Source: Chthonomonas sp035294505 (GTDB taxonomy: Bacteria > Armatimonadota > Chthonomonadetes > Chthonomonadales > Chthonomonadaceae). From it: a stretch of 12,876 bases of DNA. Shown one piece after another: positions 1 to 6,937 of this stretch (within the stretch, counting starts at the first letter, position 1; every line of letters starts with the position of its first letter). Where the stretch lies: positions 1-12,876 of the forward strand of contig NZ_DATGKU010000073.1 of the NCBI RefSeq assembly GCF_035294505.1, given 5' to 3'. The position numbers and the translations under genes were made by a program. The notes beneath the pieces are model-generated. The model saw only the letters and a program-made list of their open reading frames with translations, made no database searches and had not been told where the DNA came from.

Positions 1-333
1 TCTAAACTTCTCCCAGCGCTCGTAGGTCGTGCAAAACAGAGAGAACTGATTCGACATAACATTGAGCTGCCAACAGTTGTCCTTAGAGAGGAAAGCAGCA
101 GACCATGAGGCGAATCTAGGGATCGTTTGCGGAAATTTGCTTGCCTCGTCAAGAGAAGCAAAATAGAGTGCATTTTGGAGCTTTAAATAGGGAAAGAAGG
201 AGCGCAGTGACTCCCAAAGCTTGTTCAAGGACGCTTCATCAAAGGTGAGAGGCTCGTAAAATTGAAGATGACAGCTTACGTTGACCAGCGGATTTTTCTT
301 GAAGATGACCCTTTTATAAGGCGGAAGAAGCAT
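1..333 (-). CDS. TIGR04255 family protein, N-terminal 111 residues (runs off the left edge)
   Basis: The reverse strand reads open from an ATG at 333 down to base 1 without a stop, giving 111 residues beginning MLLPPYKRVIFKKNPLVNV. The early 'YKRVIFKKNPLVNVSCHLQF' pattern and the later 'WQLNVMSNQFSLFCTTYERW' segment match what I recall of the sporadically distributed TIGR04255 family: an N-terminal 'y.knPl.ev.cqlrf' strand, then a strand pair ending in 't.Y.rWe.f'. Family members are usually about 250-270 residues, so over half the gene lies outside the window. The molecular function of the family is not known to me. The gene points away from the flagellar operon and has its own perfect-consensus promoter at 367-395. 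The Shine-Dalgarno is weak (GTGAGTAG, a few bases before the ATG). Open frame and start are read directly; the family name is recognition without a search. Confidence 0.75.
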   Translation of the reverse strand, partial: MLLPPYKRVIFKKNPLVNVSCHLQFYEPLTFDEASLNKLWESLRSFFPYLKLQNALYFASLDEASKFPQTIPRFASWSAAFLSKDNCWQLNVMSNQFSLFCTTYERWEKFR

Positions 334-366
334 CTATCTACTCACTTGCCTATTTCAGTCCATCAA

Positions 367-395
367 ATTATATTCTATTCAGCGGCCTATGTCAA
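367..395 (-). promoter_or_regulatory. Perfect-consensus sigma70-type promoter of the TIGR04255 gene
   Basis: On the minus strand TTGACA (395-390) is followed by a 17-bp spacer and TATAAT (372-367), an exact match to both consensus hexamers. Predicted transcription start is near 360, leaving a leader of about 27 nt before the ATG at 333. This implies strong housekeeping expression. Confidence 0.85.
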
Positions 396-485
396 TTCCT
401 AGTCGCCAATAATATCCCCCTCAAGGCCGAGAGTGCTGCGTACAAGGCCAATGCCTTCCCCTCTTAGGGATAGCTGTCTGCAGCC

Positions 486-514
486 TTGTGGATTAAGAGG
501 CATACTGTTATCTC
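486..514 (+). promoter_or_regulatory. Candidate promoter of the flagellar operon
   Basis: TTGTGG (486-491), a 17-bp spacer and TATCTC (509-514), with TG at 506-507 one base before the minus-10 (extended minus-10). It is the best forward match I found between the divergent gene and fliK, but only a moderate match, and the operon might instead be read from elsewhere. Confidence 0.3.
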
Positions 515-615
515 ACCCTAGTCTGCTGTAGTCGTGGTGCGCCTTTCCCCGTAAAAATTCGTGCAGAATCGCGCTGAGAACGCCAACAATAGAAGCGAGG
601 GAATCTTTTACGGTG

Positions 616-627
616 AAAGGAGGTGAT
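616..627 (+). promoter_or_regulatory. Full-length Shine-Dalgarno that decides the fliK start
   Basis: AAAGGAGGTGAT is complementary to nearly the whole 3' tail of 16S rRNA. It lies 6-17 nt before GTG at 634, so that GTG is the likely start. An in-frame upstream GTG at 613 directly abuts this site and has no ribosome binding site of its own. Confidence 0.8.
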
Positions 628-633
628 ACCATC

Positions 634-2631
634 GTGGTAACTATTCTACCCTCGCTGCCGCAACAGGCCGCCGCGACGGCTGTTCCGTCAGCCGGAAGCT
701 CCAATGGCGATGCGGCTGGCATTCCGTCCTTTACCGACCACCTCCAAGGAACTTTGCCACAAGGTGTTGGCACCGGCTCGGGGACGCCGAAACAAAACGC
801 GGTTCAAACACAGCAGTCGGTGAAGCTGCCCATCCATGACGACGCCTCTAAGCCAAGTGCAGATGCCCAAACGGCTGAAAATACGACAGAGCCGAACCCG
901 CAAGCCGTTAAAAAACCGGTTCACTCAAAACCAGATGCGGAGGCTTCTGGCTTGTCGGAGCAGGCACCGGCTTCGATGTTAGCGATGGCTTCCGTTGTGG
1001 CGGCTCTTCCGCCAACGACTGTCTCGGCCGAACCCGCTCCCAATGCTGCAAGCCAAAACAGCGCGGCAGAAGCGGCTAGTGCGGTGACCAGCAGCTCGCA
1101 AACACCTGGCCTAAGCGATAAAACCAATGCGCTCGCTGCCTTGGTGGCGTCGGAGCAGGAGATTTCCCCCACCCTTAACGAAACACCAGCAACTTCAGCC
1201 TCCGCGCCACTGCCGCTAAAGGAGCAGGCGGCAGGAGAGCCTGCAGCCATGCCCCTGACGGTTGTGTTGGCATCAAGAACCGTTGCTTCGGAGACTAGCG
1301 GTTATTCCGCTCTTCCGAAGTCCGCAACTCAGATAGGCGCACCGAATGGATCGAGGGACGTGACGCCAACTCCAACGACCATTTTAGGGGCGTCGGTCAG
1401 CACGACCGTCGCGGTTGCCGGTAACACGACATCGGGTGTTGTAGGGTCGCAGACGCAGGTTATCCCGCTGACGACGGCCGTCTCCACGGCAAGCGCCGAG
1501 AGCATCGTCCTCACGCAGAGCGATGGTGCTGCGCAAGGCACCTTGCCATCGCAACACGTTGCTGCGGCAGGAAACGATACCGACTCACAACCGGAGTTGG
1601 AGGTTACCGTACAAAATACGGGGCAGCCTGAGCAAGCTCATGCGATGTCTGAAACGGAGGCATTGCATCCTGCACAAACGCTGCAAGAGAGGCTTCTTCG
1701 CAGCGCCGTGTTAGGGGAAGCGAACAGCACACGACCCCAGAAAGTCGGGGGATTTTCTGAACTCTCCGGGGTCGGCTCTGAGACGGCTAAGGCCGACGAC
1801 GCTGCCAAGAACGGTTTGGCGGAAGGGCAAAAGGCACTTTCACTGCATGAAGCCGTCGGAGGTGCCACAAACCCGAACGCGCTCTCCACGGAGGCTGTAA
1901 CAAAACCACTCTCGACCGTTACTGCCCATGAAAGCGCTGCCGATGTGCAGACAGCTGTACCGTCGGTGGATACGGCGCCAACTTCGCAAAACACGAGCGG
2001 CAGCGCAGACAGCAGCAACTCGGCTAACGGCAACGCCACTCCGCAACCGTGGGCTCATGCAAGCGTGACCATCGCGTCGCTCCAGCAAAGCCAATCGAAC
2101 GGCACATCAAACGCGGACGCCGCCGCGCCTGGTGCTGCGGGGGCAGCGCAGAGCACGCTCGACCGCATTCAAGTAGCTCAACAGGTGGTGCAGCATCTCG
2201 AAGCAGCCCGCTCGATGGTGGGTCGTGGCGAGATTACGTTGCGGCTAAGCCCACCGGAACTGGGCACACTGCGCATAGCGCTTAGCAGCGGTGCTCAGGG
2301 GGTAACGGCGCATCTTGTTGCGGAAACCAGCCAGGTGCAGCGCGCTCTTATGGACGAACAGCACCGACTACATGCCGCTCTCGAAGCCCAAGGGCTGAAG
2401 GTGCATTCGTTAGAGATAAGCGCCGGCAGCACCGGCCAACAAAACCCGGCTCCGTTTAGTGGCTCCTTGCAGATGCAGTATCAGACGAACGGTTATTCGA
2501 GGACAAACTACACCGCTATAGACCCTAGGCAAGTTTCGTCCATCGAACCGGCGGAAGCCGGCAATGATGAAACGAGTGGCCTTTCTGCGATGCCATTCGT
2601 AGGTACATCTCGCCTTAACTTCTTGGCGTAA
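634..2631 (+). CDS. fliK: Flagellar hook-length control protein FliK
   Basis: FliK measures hook length during secretion and switches the flagellar export gate from hook to filament substrates. From GTG 634 the protein has 665 residues. Roughly the first 500 are low-complexity and rich in Ala, Ser, Thr, Val and Gln, as expected of the poorly conserved ruler/secretion part. A conserved C-terminal hook-length domain (Flg_hook type) lies at about residues 510-600, recognisable by 'GEITLRLSPPELGTLRIAL', 'VTAHLVAE' and 'ALEAQGLKV'. The last 65 residues are polar tail. An in-frame GTG at 613 would add 21 nt but sits against the Shine-Dalgarno, so 634 is preferred. The next gene is flgD, 30 nt downstream, the usual fliK-flgD pairing. 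The length is well above the roughly 400 residues of enteric FliK. The family is secure from its C-terminus and context; the exact start is inferred. Confidence 0.9.
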   Translation: MVTILPSLPQQAAATAVPSAGSSNGDAAGIPSFTDHLQGTLPQGVGTGSGTPKQNAVQTQQSVKLPIHDDASKPSADAQTAENTTEPNPQAVKKPVHSKPDAEASGLSEQAPASMLAMASVVAALPPTTVSAEPAPNAASQNSAAEAASAVTSSSQTPGLSDKTNALAALVASEQEISPTLNETPATSASAPLPLKEQAAGEPAAMPLTVVLASRTVASETSGYSALPKSATQIGAPNGSRDVTPTPTTILGASVSTTVAVAGNTTSGVVGSQTQVIPLTTAVSTASAESIVLTQSDGAAQGTLPSQHVAAAGNDTDSQPELEVTVQNTGQPEQAHAMSETEALHPAQTLQERLLRSAVLGEANSTRPQKVGGFSELSGVGSETAKADDAAKNGLAEGQKALSLHEAVGGATNPNALSTEAVTKPLSTVTAHESAADVQTAVPSVDTAPTSQNTSGSADSSNSANGNATPQPWAHASVTIASLQQSQSNGTSNADAAAPGAAGAAQSTLDRIQVAQQVVQHLEAARSMVGRGEITLRLSPPELGTLRIALSSGAQGVTAHLVAETSQVQRALMDEQHRLHAALEAQGLKVHSLEISAGSTGQQNPAPFSGSLQMQYQTNGYSRTNYTAIDPRQVSSIEPAEAGNDETSGLSAMPFVGTSRLNFLA

Positions 2632-2661
2632 AAACAACCCTAAGGTTAGGAGATCAGAAAG

Positions 2662-3075
2662 ATGGCTATTAGCCAGGTAACCAACAGCACGACCAACAGC
2701 GCCACAACTCAAATAGGCGCCGCCGTGCAACAGGTGCAGAACAACCAGCAGGTTAGCGAGCAGGACTTTCTGCAAATGCTAACGACCCAGCTTTCAAACC
2801 AAGACCCGACCCAGCCGATAGATGAGAACCAGATGCTAGCTCAGCTTGCCCAGTTCTCAACCGTGGAGGGGGTCAACAACCTATTGACCTCGCAAACCCA
2901 ACAACAGGCCATCAACCTGCTTGGGCATACCGTGCAGGCTTTGGTAAATACCAACAACAGCCCGCAGCTGGTCAGCGGGAAGGTGGTTGGGGTGAGTTGG
3001 AACGGGAGTAAGGTCTCGCTGACGTTAGATAATAACACATCAGTAACACTCGATGAGATAACACAGGTCTCTTGA
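2662..3075 (+). CDS. flgD: Flagellar hook assembly (cap) protein FlgD
   Basis: FlgD caps the growing hook and helps FlgE subunits polymerise outside the cell. This 137-residue protein has the conserved FlgD N-terminal segment at residues 33-75 ('DFLQMLTTQLSNQDPTQP', then 'QMLAQLAQFSTVEGVNNL'). A short C-terminal beta segment (about residues 95-135) follows ('SGKVVGVSWNGSKVSLTL'). It is much shorter than enteric FlgD (about 230 residues), matching the short form of Gram-positive bacteria that lacks the large Ig/Tudor insert. An AGGAGA ribosome binding site lies at 2648-2653. Its stop codon is part of the Shine-Dalgarno of the next gene, so the two are closely coupled. Confidence 0.95.
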   Translation: MAISQVTNSTTNSATTQIGAAVQQVQNNQQVSEQDFLQMLTTQLSNQDPTQPIDENQMLAQLAQFSTVEGVNNLLTSQTQQQAINLLGHTVQALVNTNNSPQLVSGKVVGVSWNGSKVSLTLDNNTSVTLDEITQVS

Positions 3076-3084
3076 GGTGACACC

Positions 3085-3516
3085 ATGTCTGAGCCAGTTC
3101 GCGTTCCGCCCGTAGGACAGGGAGTTGCCGCTCCCGATAGGTCTCAAGAAAGTACAGGCAAGCAAAGGACGGCGCAGCAGCCTTCCTTTGCCGATCTCCT
3201 GCGCGCTCAGCAGGGAATTGCTCCTCTCGAGCCTGCGCGTTCCGGTGGAGCGCCTGAAGTGCCTGGGCTACGCTTTTCGGCGCATGCTCAGACCCGCATG
3301 AATTCGCGGCAGATCACGCTGGAAGCGCAGCATGTGGAGCGGTTGCAAAATGCGGTGCAGCGTGCAGAGGGCAAGGGGGCGCGCGATGCGCTCATCCTTA
3401 TGGACAACATGGCGATGGTGGTGAGCATTAAAAATCGCACCGTGGTCACCGTGGTGGATCGCGACCATCTCAAGGAAAATGTGTTTACCAACATAGATAG
3501 TGCGGTTATCGCTTAG
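3085..3516 (+). CDS. Flagellar operon protein, TIGR02530 family
   Basis: A 143-residue protein of the small family found between flgD and flgE in many Gram-positive-type flagellar operons (TIGR02530). The N-terminal 60 residues are polar and variable. The conserved C-terminal part begins near residue 66 ('LRFSAHAQTRMNSRQI') and continues through 'ALILMDNMAMVVSIKNRTVV' to 'NVFTNIDSAVIA'. The 'fS.HA..R...R.i' motif and the 'F.nID.av' ending are the signature I recognise. There is no signal peptide or membrane segment. The biochemical role is unknown; position suggests a part in hook assembly or its regulation. The Shine-Dalgarno TGAGGTGA (3073-3080) overlaps the flgD stop, and only 9 nt separate the two genes. 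Confidence 0.9.
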   Translation: MSEPVRVPPVGQGVAAPDRSQESTGKQRTAQQPSFADLLRAQQGIAPLEPARSGGAPEVPGLRFSAHAQTRMNSRQITLEAQHVERLQNAVQRAEGKGARDALILMDNMAMVVSIKNRTVVTVVDRDHLKENVFTNIDSAVIA

Positions 3517-3530
3517 AGAGCCGCACCGTG

Positions 3531-3565
3531 CAGGCCGGACCGTGGATGGACTCCGCGGAGGCCTG
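3531..3565 (+). other. Inverted repeat 1 in the flgE leader
   Basis: CAGGCC (3531-3536) pairs with GGCCTG (3560-3565), and an inner CCG/CGG can extend the stem across a bulge. A self-complementary CTCCGCGGAG lies within it (3551-3560), offering an alternative fold. There is no T tract after it, so it does not look like a terminator. Confidence 0.4.
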
Positions 3566-3573
3566 AAAGCACA

Positions 3574-3595
3574 CTCCCCGAATGATAGAGGGGAG
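3574..3595 (+). other. Inverted repeat 2 in the flgE leader
   Basis: CTCCCC (3574-3579) and GGGGAG (3590-3595) form a perfect 6-bp stem around a 10-nt loop. It follows inverted repeat 1 within the 140-nt gap before flgE and is not followed by a T run. It might influence mRNA stability or flgE translation. Confidence 0.4.
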
Positions 3596-3638
3596 CTATA
3601 TCGTGAAAAAGCGCTTAGCGCATCCATTTACCAACAAC

Positions 3639-3645
3639 AGGAGGT
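3639..3645 (+). promoter_or_regulatory. flgE ribosome binding site
   Basis: AGGAGGT lies 11 nt before ATG 3657. It supports that ATG over the upstream in-frame ATG at 3582, which falls inside inverted repeat 2 and would add residues before the canonical hook-protein N-terminus. Confidence 0.7.
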
Positions 3646-3656
3646 TCTATAGCAAG

Positions 3657-5795
3657 ATGCTTCAAGCTATGTTTTCAGGCGTAAGCGGACTTCAAGTTCA
3701 CCAAACCGATCTTGACGTCATCGGCAACAACATCGCCAACATCAACACGGTAGGTTACAAGGCCGGTCGCGTCACTTTTGAGGATCAGCTCTCTCAAACG
3801 ATTCGCGATGCGGCAAGTCCCGGAGCCAATGTAGGCGGCCAAAATCCCGCCCAAGTGGGGCTTGGCGTTATGCTAGGCTCGGTAGACACGTTGCAGACGC
3901 AGGGAAACCTCGAAACGACGGGGAAAAACACCGACTTAGCCATTCAAGGTGCGGGCTACTTTTTAGTCGGCGATGGAAGCACCGTCTACTACACGCGCGA
4001 CGGTTCGTTCGACCTCGATAGCGCCGGCGAGCTGGTGAACCCGGCAAACGGAGTGAAGTTGTTGGGGTATCAGGCCGATGCGAACGGTAAAGTGGATACC
4101 ACACAACCTATCACCGCAAACAGCGTTATCAAGATACCTGTAGGCACGCTCACAGCCGTGAAGCAGACGACGGAGGCAACCTTCCAGGGAAATCTCGACG
4201 CTTCCTCTTCGCTACAGTCCACGACGGCTCAACTCACGGGGAATCTGGACGTCTCGCAAACGCCCCCTGCCATCAATACCACCATCTACGACTCGCTGGG
4301 CAACGCCCATACCTTGCAGGTTACTTTTTCCAACCCCGTGTTCAACCCTACCGGAGCCGGAGTGCCTGCGGGCGCTACACAGTCCTGGAAGGTCGCTCTT
4401 ACTTTGGATGGGGCCACAACCAATTCCACGATCTATGCCGTTGGAGGCAAATTCGTTTTCGCCAACAGCTCTGGGGCTGTTTTAGGATCGTCGCAGGTGC
4501 TCAACGTGATCGGTAGTGGGGGGGCACCTAACTTCCCGATCACGGTGGATTTCAGCGGGCTTTCCGATTCCTCCAGCGTTTCCGCCAGCGCGAATGGGCA
4601 GAACACGCCGACGAAGATCGCCTCAACGCTCATGAGCTTGTCGGGCAACATGAATTTGGATAACCCTCCGGCGCCTATCACAACCACCGTTTACGACTCG
4701 GCGGGCAACGCCTACCAGATTCAGACAACTTTTCTAAACCCCACCTACAACCCCACCGGTCCGAATGTACCTGCCGGGGCGACGGCGGCCTATGATGTGC
4801 AGATCAAAAACTTGACGACGGGCACCACGCTCTACGATAGCACGGTGGCGGGCAACAACGAATCGAAAGCCTACTATATCCCCGGCCAAGGCTTTGTGCT
4901 GGCCAACACCACAACCGGTGCCGTGTTAGGCAACACCATTCAGTTAAGCAGCGCCCCCGGAACCTATGGGCCGAACAACACAGGGGCGCAGGTGGTGGCC
5001 GGCATGCCGCTTACCGTGGATCTGAGCAAGCTCTCGACCACCAATACCACCGGAACGGCTGATGGACGCACCGGTAGCCAGCCCTCGTGGTCAACGGCCG
5101 TGCAAGTCTACGATAGCTTGGGCATGAGTCATCTCATCACCTTCAACTTCACCCGTGCGTTAGTAGGTTCCGGGGCGCCCTCCAATGCTGCCGCTCGGTG
5201 GGAATGGACGGCTTCAGAGAACGGACATGTTATTTCTAGTAGCACCAGCTCCGGCAATCAGGCGCTCTTCTTCGATTCCTCCGGCAACCTGATTGACACG
5301 AACAACCAAACGGTCAATATTACTCCAACCAACGGAGCGGCGCCGTTTAGTATCAGCATCAACTTCGGTAGTCTTACCCAGATCGCGGGCAACTCCAGCG
5401 TGGCGGCCACCTCTCAGGATGGGGCGCCGATGGGGGTGCTTCAAAGCTTCTCTATTGCACAGGACGGAACCATCACAGGGGTCTTTTCCAACGGACAGAC
5501 GCGCGTTTTGGGGCAGATCGCAACCGCCATCTTCTCCAACCCAGGCGGTCTGGCGAAACAGGGGCAAAACCTCTACTCGGCCTCCAGCAACTCCGGCCTG
5601 GCGCAAGTGGGTGTGCCCAACCAGGGCGGGCGCGGCCAGATCAACGTGGGCTTTTTAGAGATGTCTAACGTTGACCTTTCAACGGAGTTCACCAACCTGA
5701 TCATCGCCGAGAGGGGCTTCCAAGCCAACACGCGTATCGTCACCACCGTAGATAACCTACTTCAGGATGTTATCAACCTGAAACAGGGAGGCTAG
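3657..5795 (+). CDS. flgE: Flagellar hook protein FlgE, enlarged, with three D2-like units
   Basis: FlgE polymerises into the hook, the universal joint between basal body and filament. From ATG 3657 the protein is 712 residues, far longer than the roughly 400 of enteric FlgE. The N-terminal D0 rod/hook motif is canonical ('MLQAMFSGVSGLQVHQ', then 'IGNNIANINTVGYKA'), followed by 'GYFLVGDG' and 'KLLGYQ'. The C-terminus has the family signature 'NVDLSTEFTNLIIAERGFQA' and ends in 'NLLQDVINLKQGG'. Between about residues 190 and 600 lie three successive units, each containing a 'VYDS.GN/M' strand near residues 209, 344 and 481, like the FlaE/D2 domain. Units 1 and 2 are clearly homologous ('NPTG..VPAGAT' in both); unit 3 is more diverged. 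The enlargement is therefore mostly repeat expansion of the surface-exposed part. The reading frame is intact. Confidence 0.95.
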   Translation: MLQAMFSGVSGLQVHQTDLDVIGNNIANINTVGYKAGRVTFEDQLSQTIRDAASPGANVGGQNPAQVGLGVMLGSVDTLQTQGNLETTGKNTDLAIQGAGYFLVGDGSTVYYTRDGSFDLDSAGELVNPANGVKLLGYQADANGKVDTTQPITANSVIKIPVGTLTAVKQTTEATFQGNLDASSSLQSTTAQLTGNLDVSQTPPAINTTIYDSLGNAHTLQVTFSNPVFNPTGAGVPAGATQSWKVALTLDGATTNSTIYAVGGKFVFANSSGAVLGSSQVLNVIGSGGAPNFPITVDFSGLSDSSSVSASANGQNTPTKIASTLMSLSGNMNLDNPPAPITTTVYDSAGNAYQIQTTFLNPTYNPTGPNVPAGATAAYDVQIKNLTTGTTLYDSTVAGNNESKAYYIPGQGFVLANTTTGAVLGNTIQLSSAPGTYGPNNTGAQVVAGMPLTVDLSKLSTTNTTGTADGRTGSQPSWSTAVQVYDSLGMSHLITFNFTRALVGSGAPSNAAARWEWTASENGHVISSSTSSGNQALFFDSSGNLIDTNNQTVNITPTNGAAPFSISINFGSLTQIAGNSSVAATSQDGAPMGVLQSFSIAQDGTITGVFSNGQTRVLGQIATAIFSNPGGLAKQGQNLYSASSNSGLAQVGVPNQGGRGQINVGFLEMSNVDLSTEFTNLIIAERGFQANTRIVTTVDNLLQDVINLKQGG

Positions 5796-5813
5796 GTGTC
5801 CTAACAGAGCCAT

Positions 5814-5849
5814 AAGGGGTTCGACAAGCACCCGCTTGTCGAACCCCTT
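5814..5849 (+). other. Perfect 16-bp hairpin between flgE and flbD
   Basis: A 16-nt arm at 5814-5829 (AAGGGGTTCGACAAGC) and its exact reverse complement at 5834-5849 enclose a 4-nt loop (ACCC). Only three T bases follow (5848-5850), so it is a poor classical terminator. The flbD Shine-Dalgarno AAGGAG starts at 5852, two bases past the stem. It could be a partial terminator or attenuator, an RNA-processing or stability element, or a translational modulator. Confidence 0.8.
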
Positions 5850-5863
5850 TGAAGGAGTAAAGC

Positions 5864-6121
5864 ATGATACAAGTGACCCGTTTTAACCATACCGAACTCT
5901 ACATCAATGCCGACCTCATCGAGTTCGTTGAAAGCACACCCGACACCGTTATCTCGATGATAAGCGGGCGTAAGGTGCTCGTTTTGGAAAAGCCGGAGGA
6001 GGTGCGTCGCAAAATTCTGGCCTATCGGCAGGAGGTTGGGCCGCTGCTTTTGCGCACAGGGATCGTTCATCCGGAGGCCGAGCAGGAGGAGAAAGACGAA
6101 ACCACGGCAGCGCCTCGCTAA
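5864..6121 (+). CDS. flbD: Flagellar protein FlbD / SwrD
   Basis: An 85-residue protein of the FlbD family. Residues 1-50 carry the conserved pattern: 'MIQVTRFNHTELYINADLIE', then 'VESTPDTVISMISGRKVLV' and 'EKPEEV'. The C-terminal third is charged and variable. The Bacillus homologue SwrD is known to raise flagellar motor torque, apparently through the stators. Its position here directly before motA and motB fits that role. It is a small cytoplasmic protein with no membrane segment. The ribosome binding site AAGGAG (5852-5857) abuts the upstream hairpin. motA starts 33 nt downstream. Confidence 0.93.
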   Translation: MIQVTRFNHTELYINADLIEFVESTPDTVISMISGRKVLVLEKPEEVRRKILAYRQEVGPLLLRTGIVHPEAEQEEKDETTAAPR

Positions 6122-6154
6122 GGTTTCGACACGAAAGGGAGTTAAGAAAGCAGC

Positions 6155-6937
6155 ATGGACCTTGCAACCATTATCGGACTCGTTTTGGCATGGGGGGCGT
6201 TGTTAGGCGCCTTGCTCATGGAGGGTGGCGAGCTACGGGTGATGATCAATCTCCCCGCCGCGCTGCTGGTTTTTGGTGGAACCATTGGAGCCGCCGTTAT
6301 CAGCTTTCGAATGAACCAGATTATGGAGGTGCCCAGCATTCTTTCCATCGCCTTCCGCGAAAAGGCACTGGAGCTACCGGATGTTATTCGGCAGTTGGTG
6401 CGCTTAGCCGAGAAGGCGCGTCGCGACGGTCTGCTTTCCCTAGAGGAGGAGAGCCGGCGCCTTCATGACCCGTTCTTAAAACGTGGCCTGCGTCTCGCCA
6501 TTGATGGTACCGACCCCGAGCTTCTTCGAGGAGTTTTGGAGACGGAGATACAGCTTTTGCAGGCACGCCATCGTGCCGGCGAGTCGATTTTCATTACCCT
6601 TGGCGGCTTTGCACCCACACTAGGGATCATCGGCACCGTAATGGGGCTAATTCACATGTTGGCCAACCTCAGCGATCCGGGCAAGATGGGGCCACTTATC
6701 GCAGGCGCTTTCATCGCCACGCTCTACGGCGTTTCCAGCGCCAATTTAATCTTCTTGCCCATTGCCAACAAGCTACGCATGCGCTCTTCAGAGGAGGCGC
6801 TTGCACGAGAGGTGATGTTGGAAGGAATTCTCTCTATTCAGGCGGGCGATAATCCACGCCTTGTGGAGGAGAAGCTAAAAGCCTATTTGGCCCCACGGCT
6901 TCGAGGGCAGAGTGCCCTTGCGGGAGCACGACGATGA
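6155..6937 (+). CDS. motA: Flagellar motor stator protein MotA
   Basis: MotA forms the ring of the stator unit that, with MotB, turns ion flow into torque. The 260 residues show four membrane segments: about 3-22, 33-51, 145-169 and 179-203. Between segments 2 and 3 is a cytoplasmic loop holding the charged rotor-facing region ('RLAEKARRDGLLSLEEES', residues 83-100), where R90 and E98 match the functional charges of E. coli MotA. The two channel prolines are present, P154 in 'GGFAPTLGIIGTV' and P202 in 'FLPIANKL'. The possible Shine-Dalgarno AAAGGGAG (6134-6141) is a little far from the ATG. The stop TGA overlaps the motB start (ATGA), which implies translational coupling and balanced synthesis of the pair. 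Confidence 0.96.
   Translation: MDLATIIGLVLAWGALLGALLMEGGELRVMINLPAALLVFGGTIGAAVISFRMNQIMEVPSILSIAFREKALELPDVIRQLVRLAEKARRDGLLSLEEESRRLHDPFLKRGLRLAIDGTDPELLRGVLETEIQLLQARHRAGESIFITLGGFAPTLGIIGTVMGLIHMLANLSDPGKMGPLIAGAFIATLYGVSSANLIFLPIANKLRMRSSEEALAREVMLEGILSIQAGDNPRLVEEKLKAYLAPRLRGQSALAGARR

Larger units (their letters stand above)
396..633 (+). other. Intergenic region upstream of the flagellar operon
   Basis: This stretch separates the leftward TIGR04255 gene from fliK. I see no convincing gene in it. A weak forward sigma70-like promoter candidate lies at 486-514: TTGTGG, 17-bp spacer, TATCTC preceded by an extended-minus-10 TG. I did not find a sigma28-type flagellar promoter (TAAA...GCCGATAA). 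The region ends in a very strong Shine-Dalgarno at 616-627. Confidence 0.5.

Noticed and set aside
432..533. Short ORF in the fliK upstream region
   Set aside because: Only about 26 codons at most, no Shine-Dalgarno, and no recognisable leader-peptide composition.
613..633. Earlier GTG start for fliK at 613
   Set aside because: It abuts the Shine-Dalgarno at 616-627 and has no ribosome binding site of its own; GTG 634 is correctly placed behind that site.
1638..2039. Long antisense open frames opposite fliK, flgE and motB
   Set aside because: They are shadows of GC-rich coding sequence, with low-complexity products, no recognisable domain and no ribosome binding sites.
3582..3656. Earlier ATG start for flgE at 3582
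   Set aside because: It would add 25 residues before the canonical hook-protein N-terminus, lies in an inverted repeat and lacks a good ribosome binding site; ATG 3657 has AGGAGGT upstream.
3517..3656. c-di-GMP riboswitch before flgE
   Set aside because: Such riboswitches are common before flagellar genes, but the conserved core of the known classes is not seen here.
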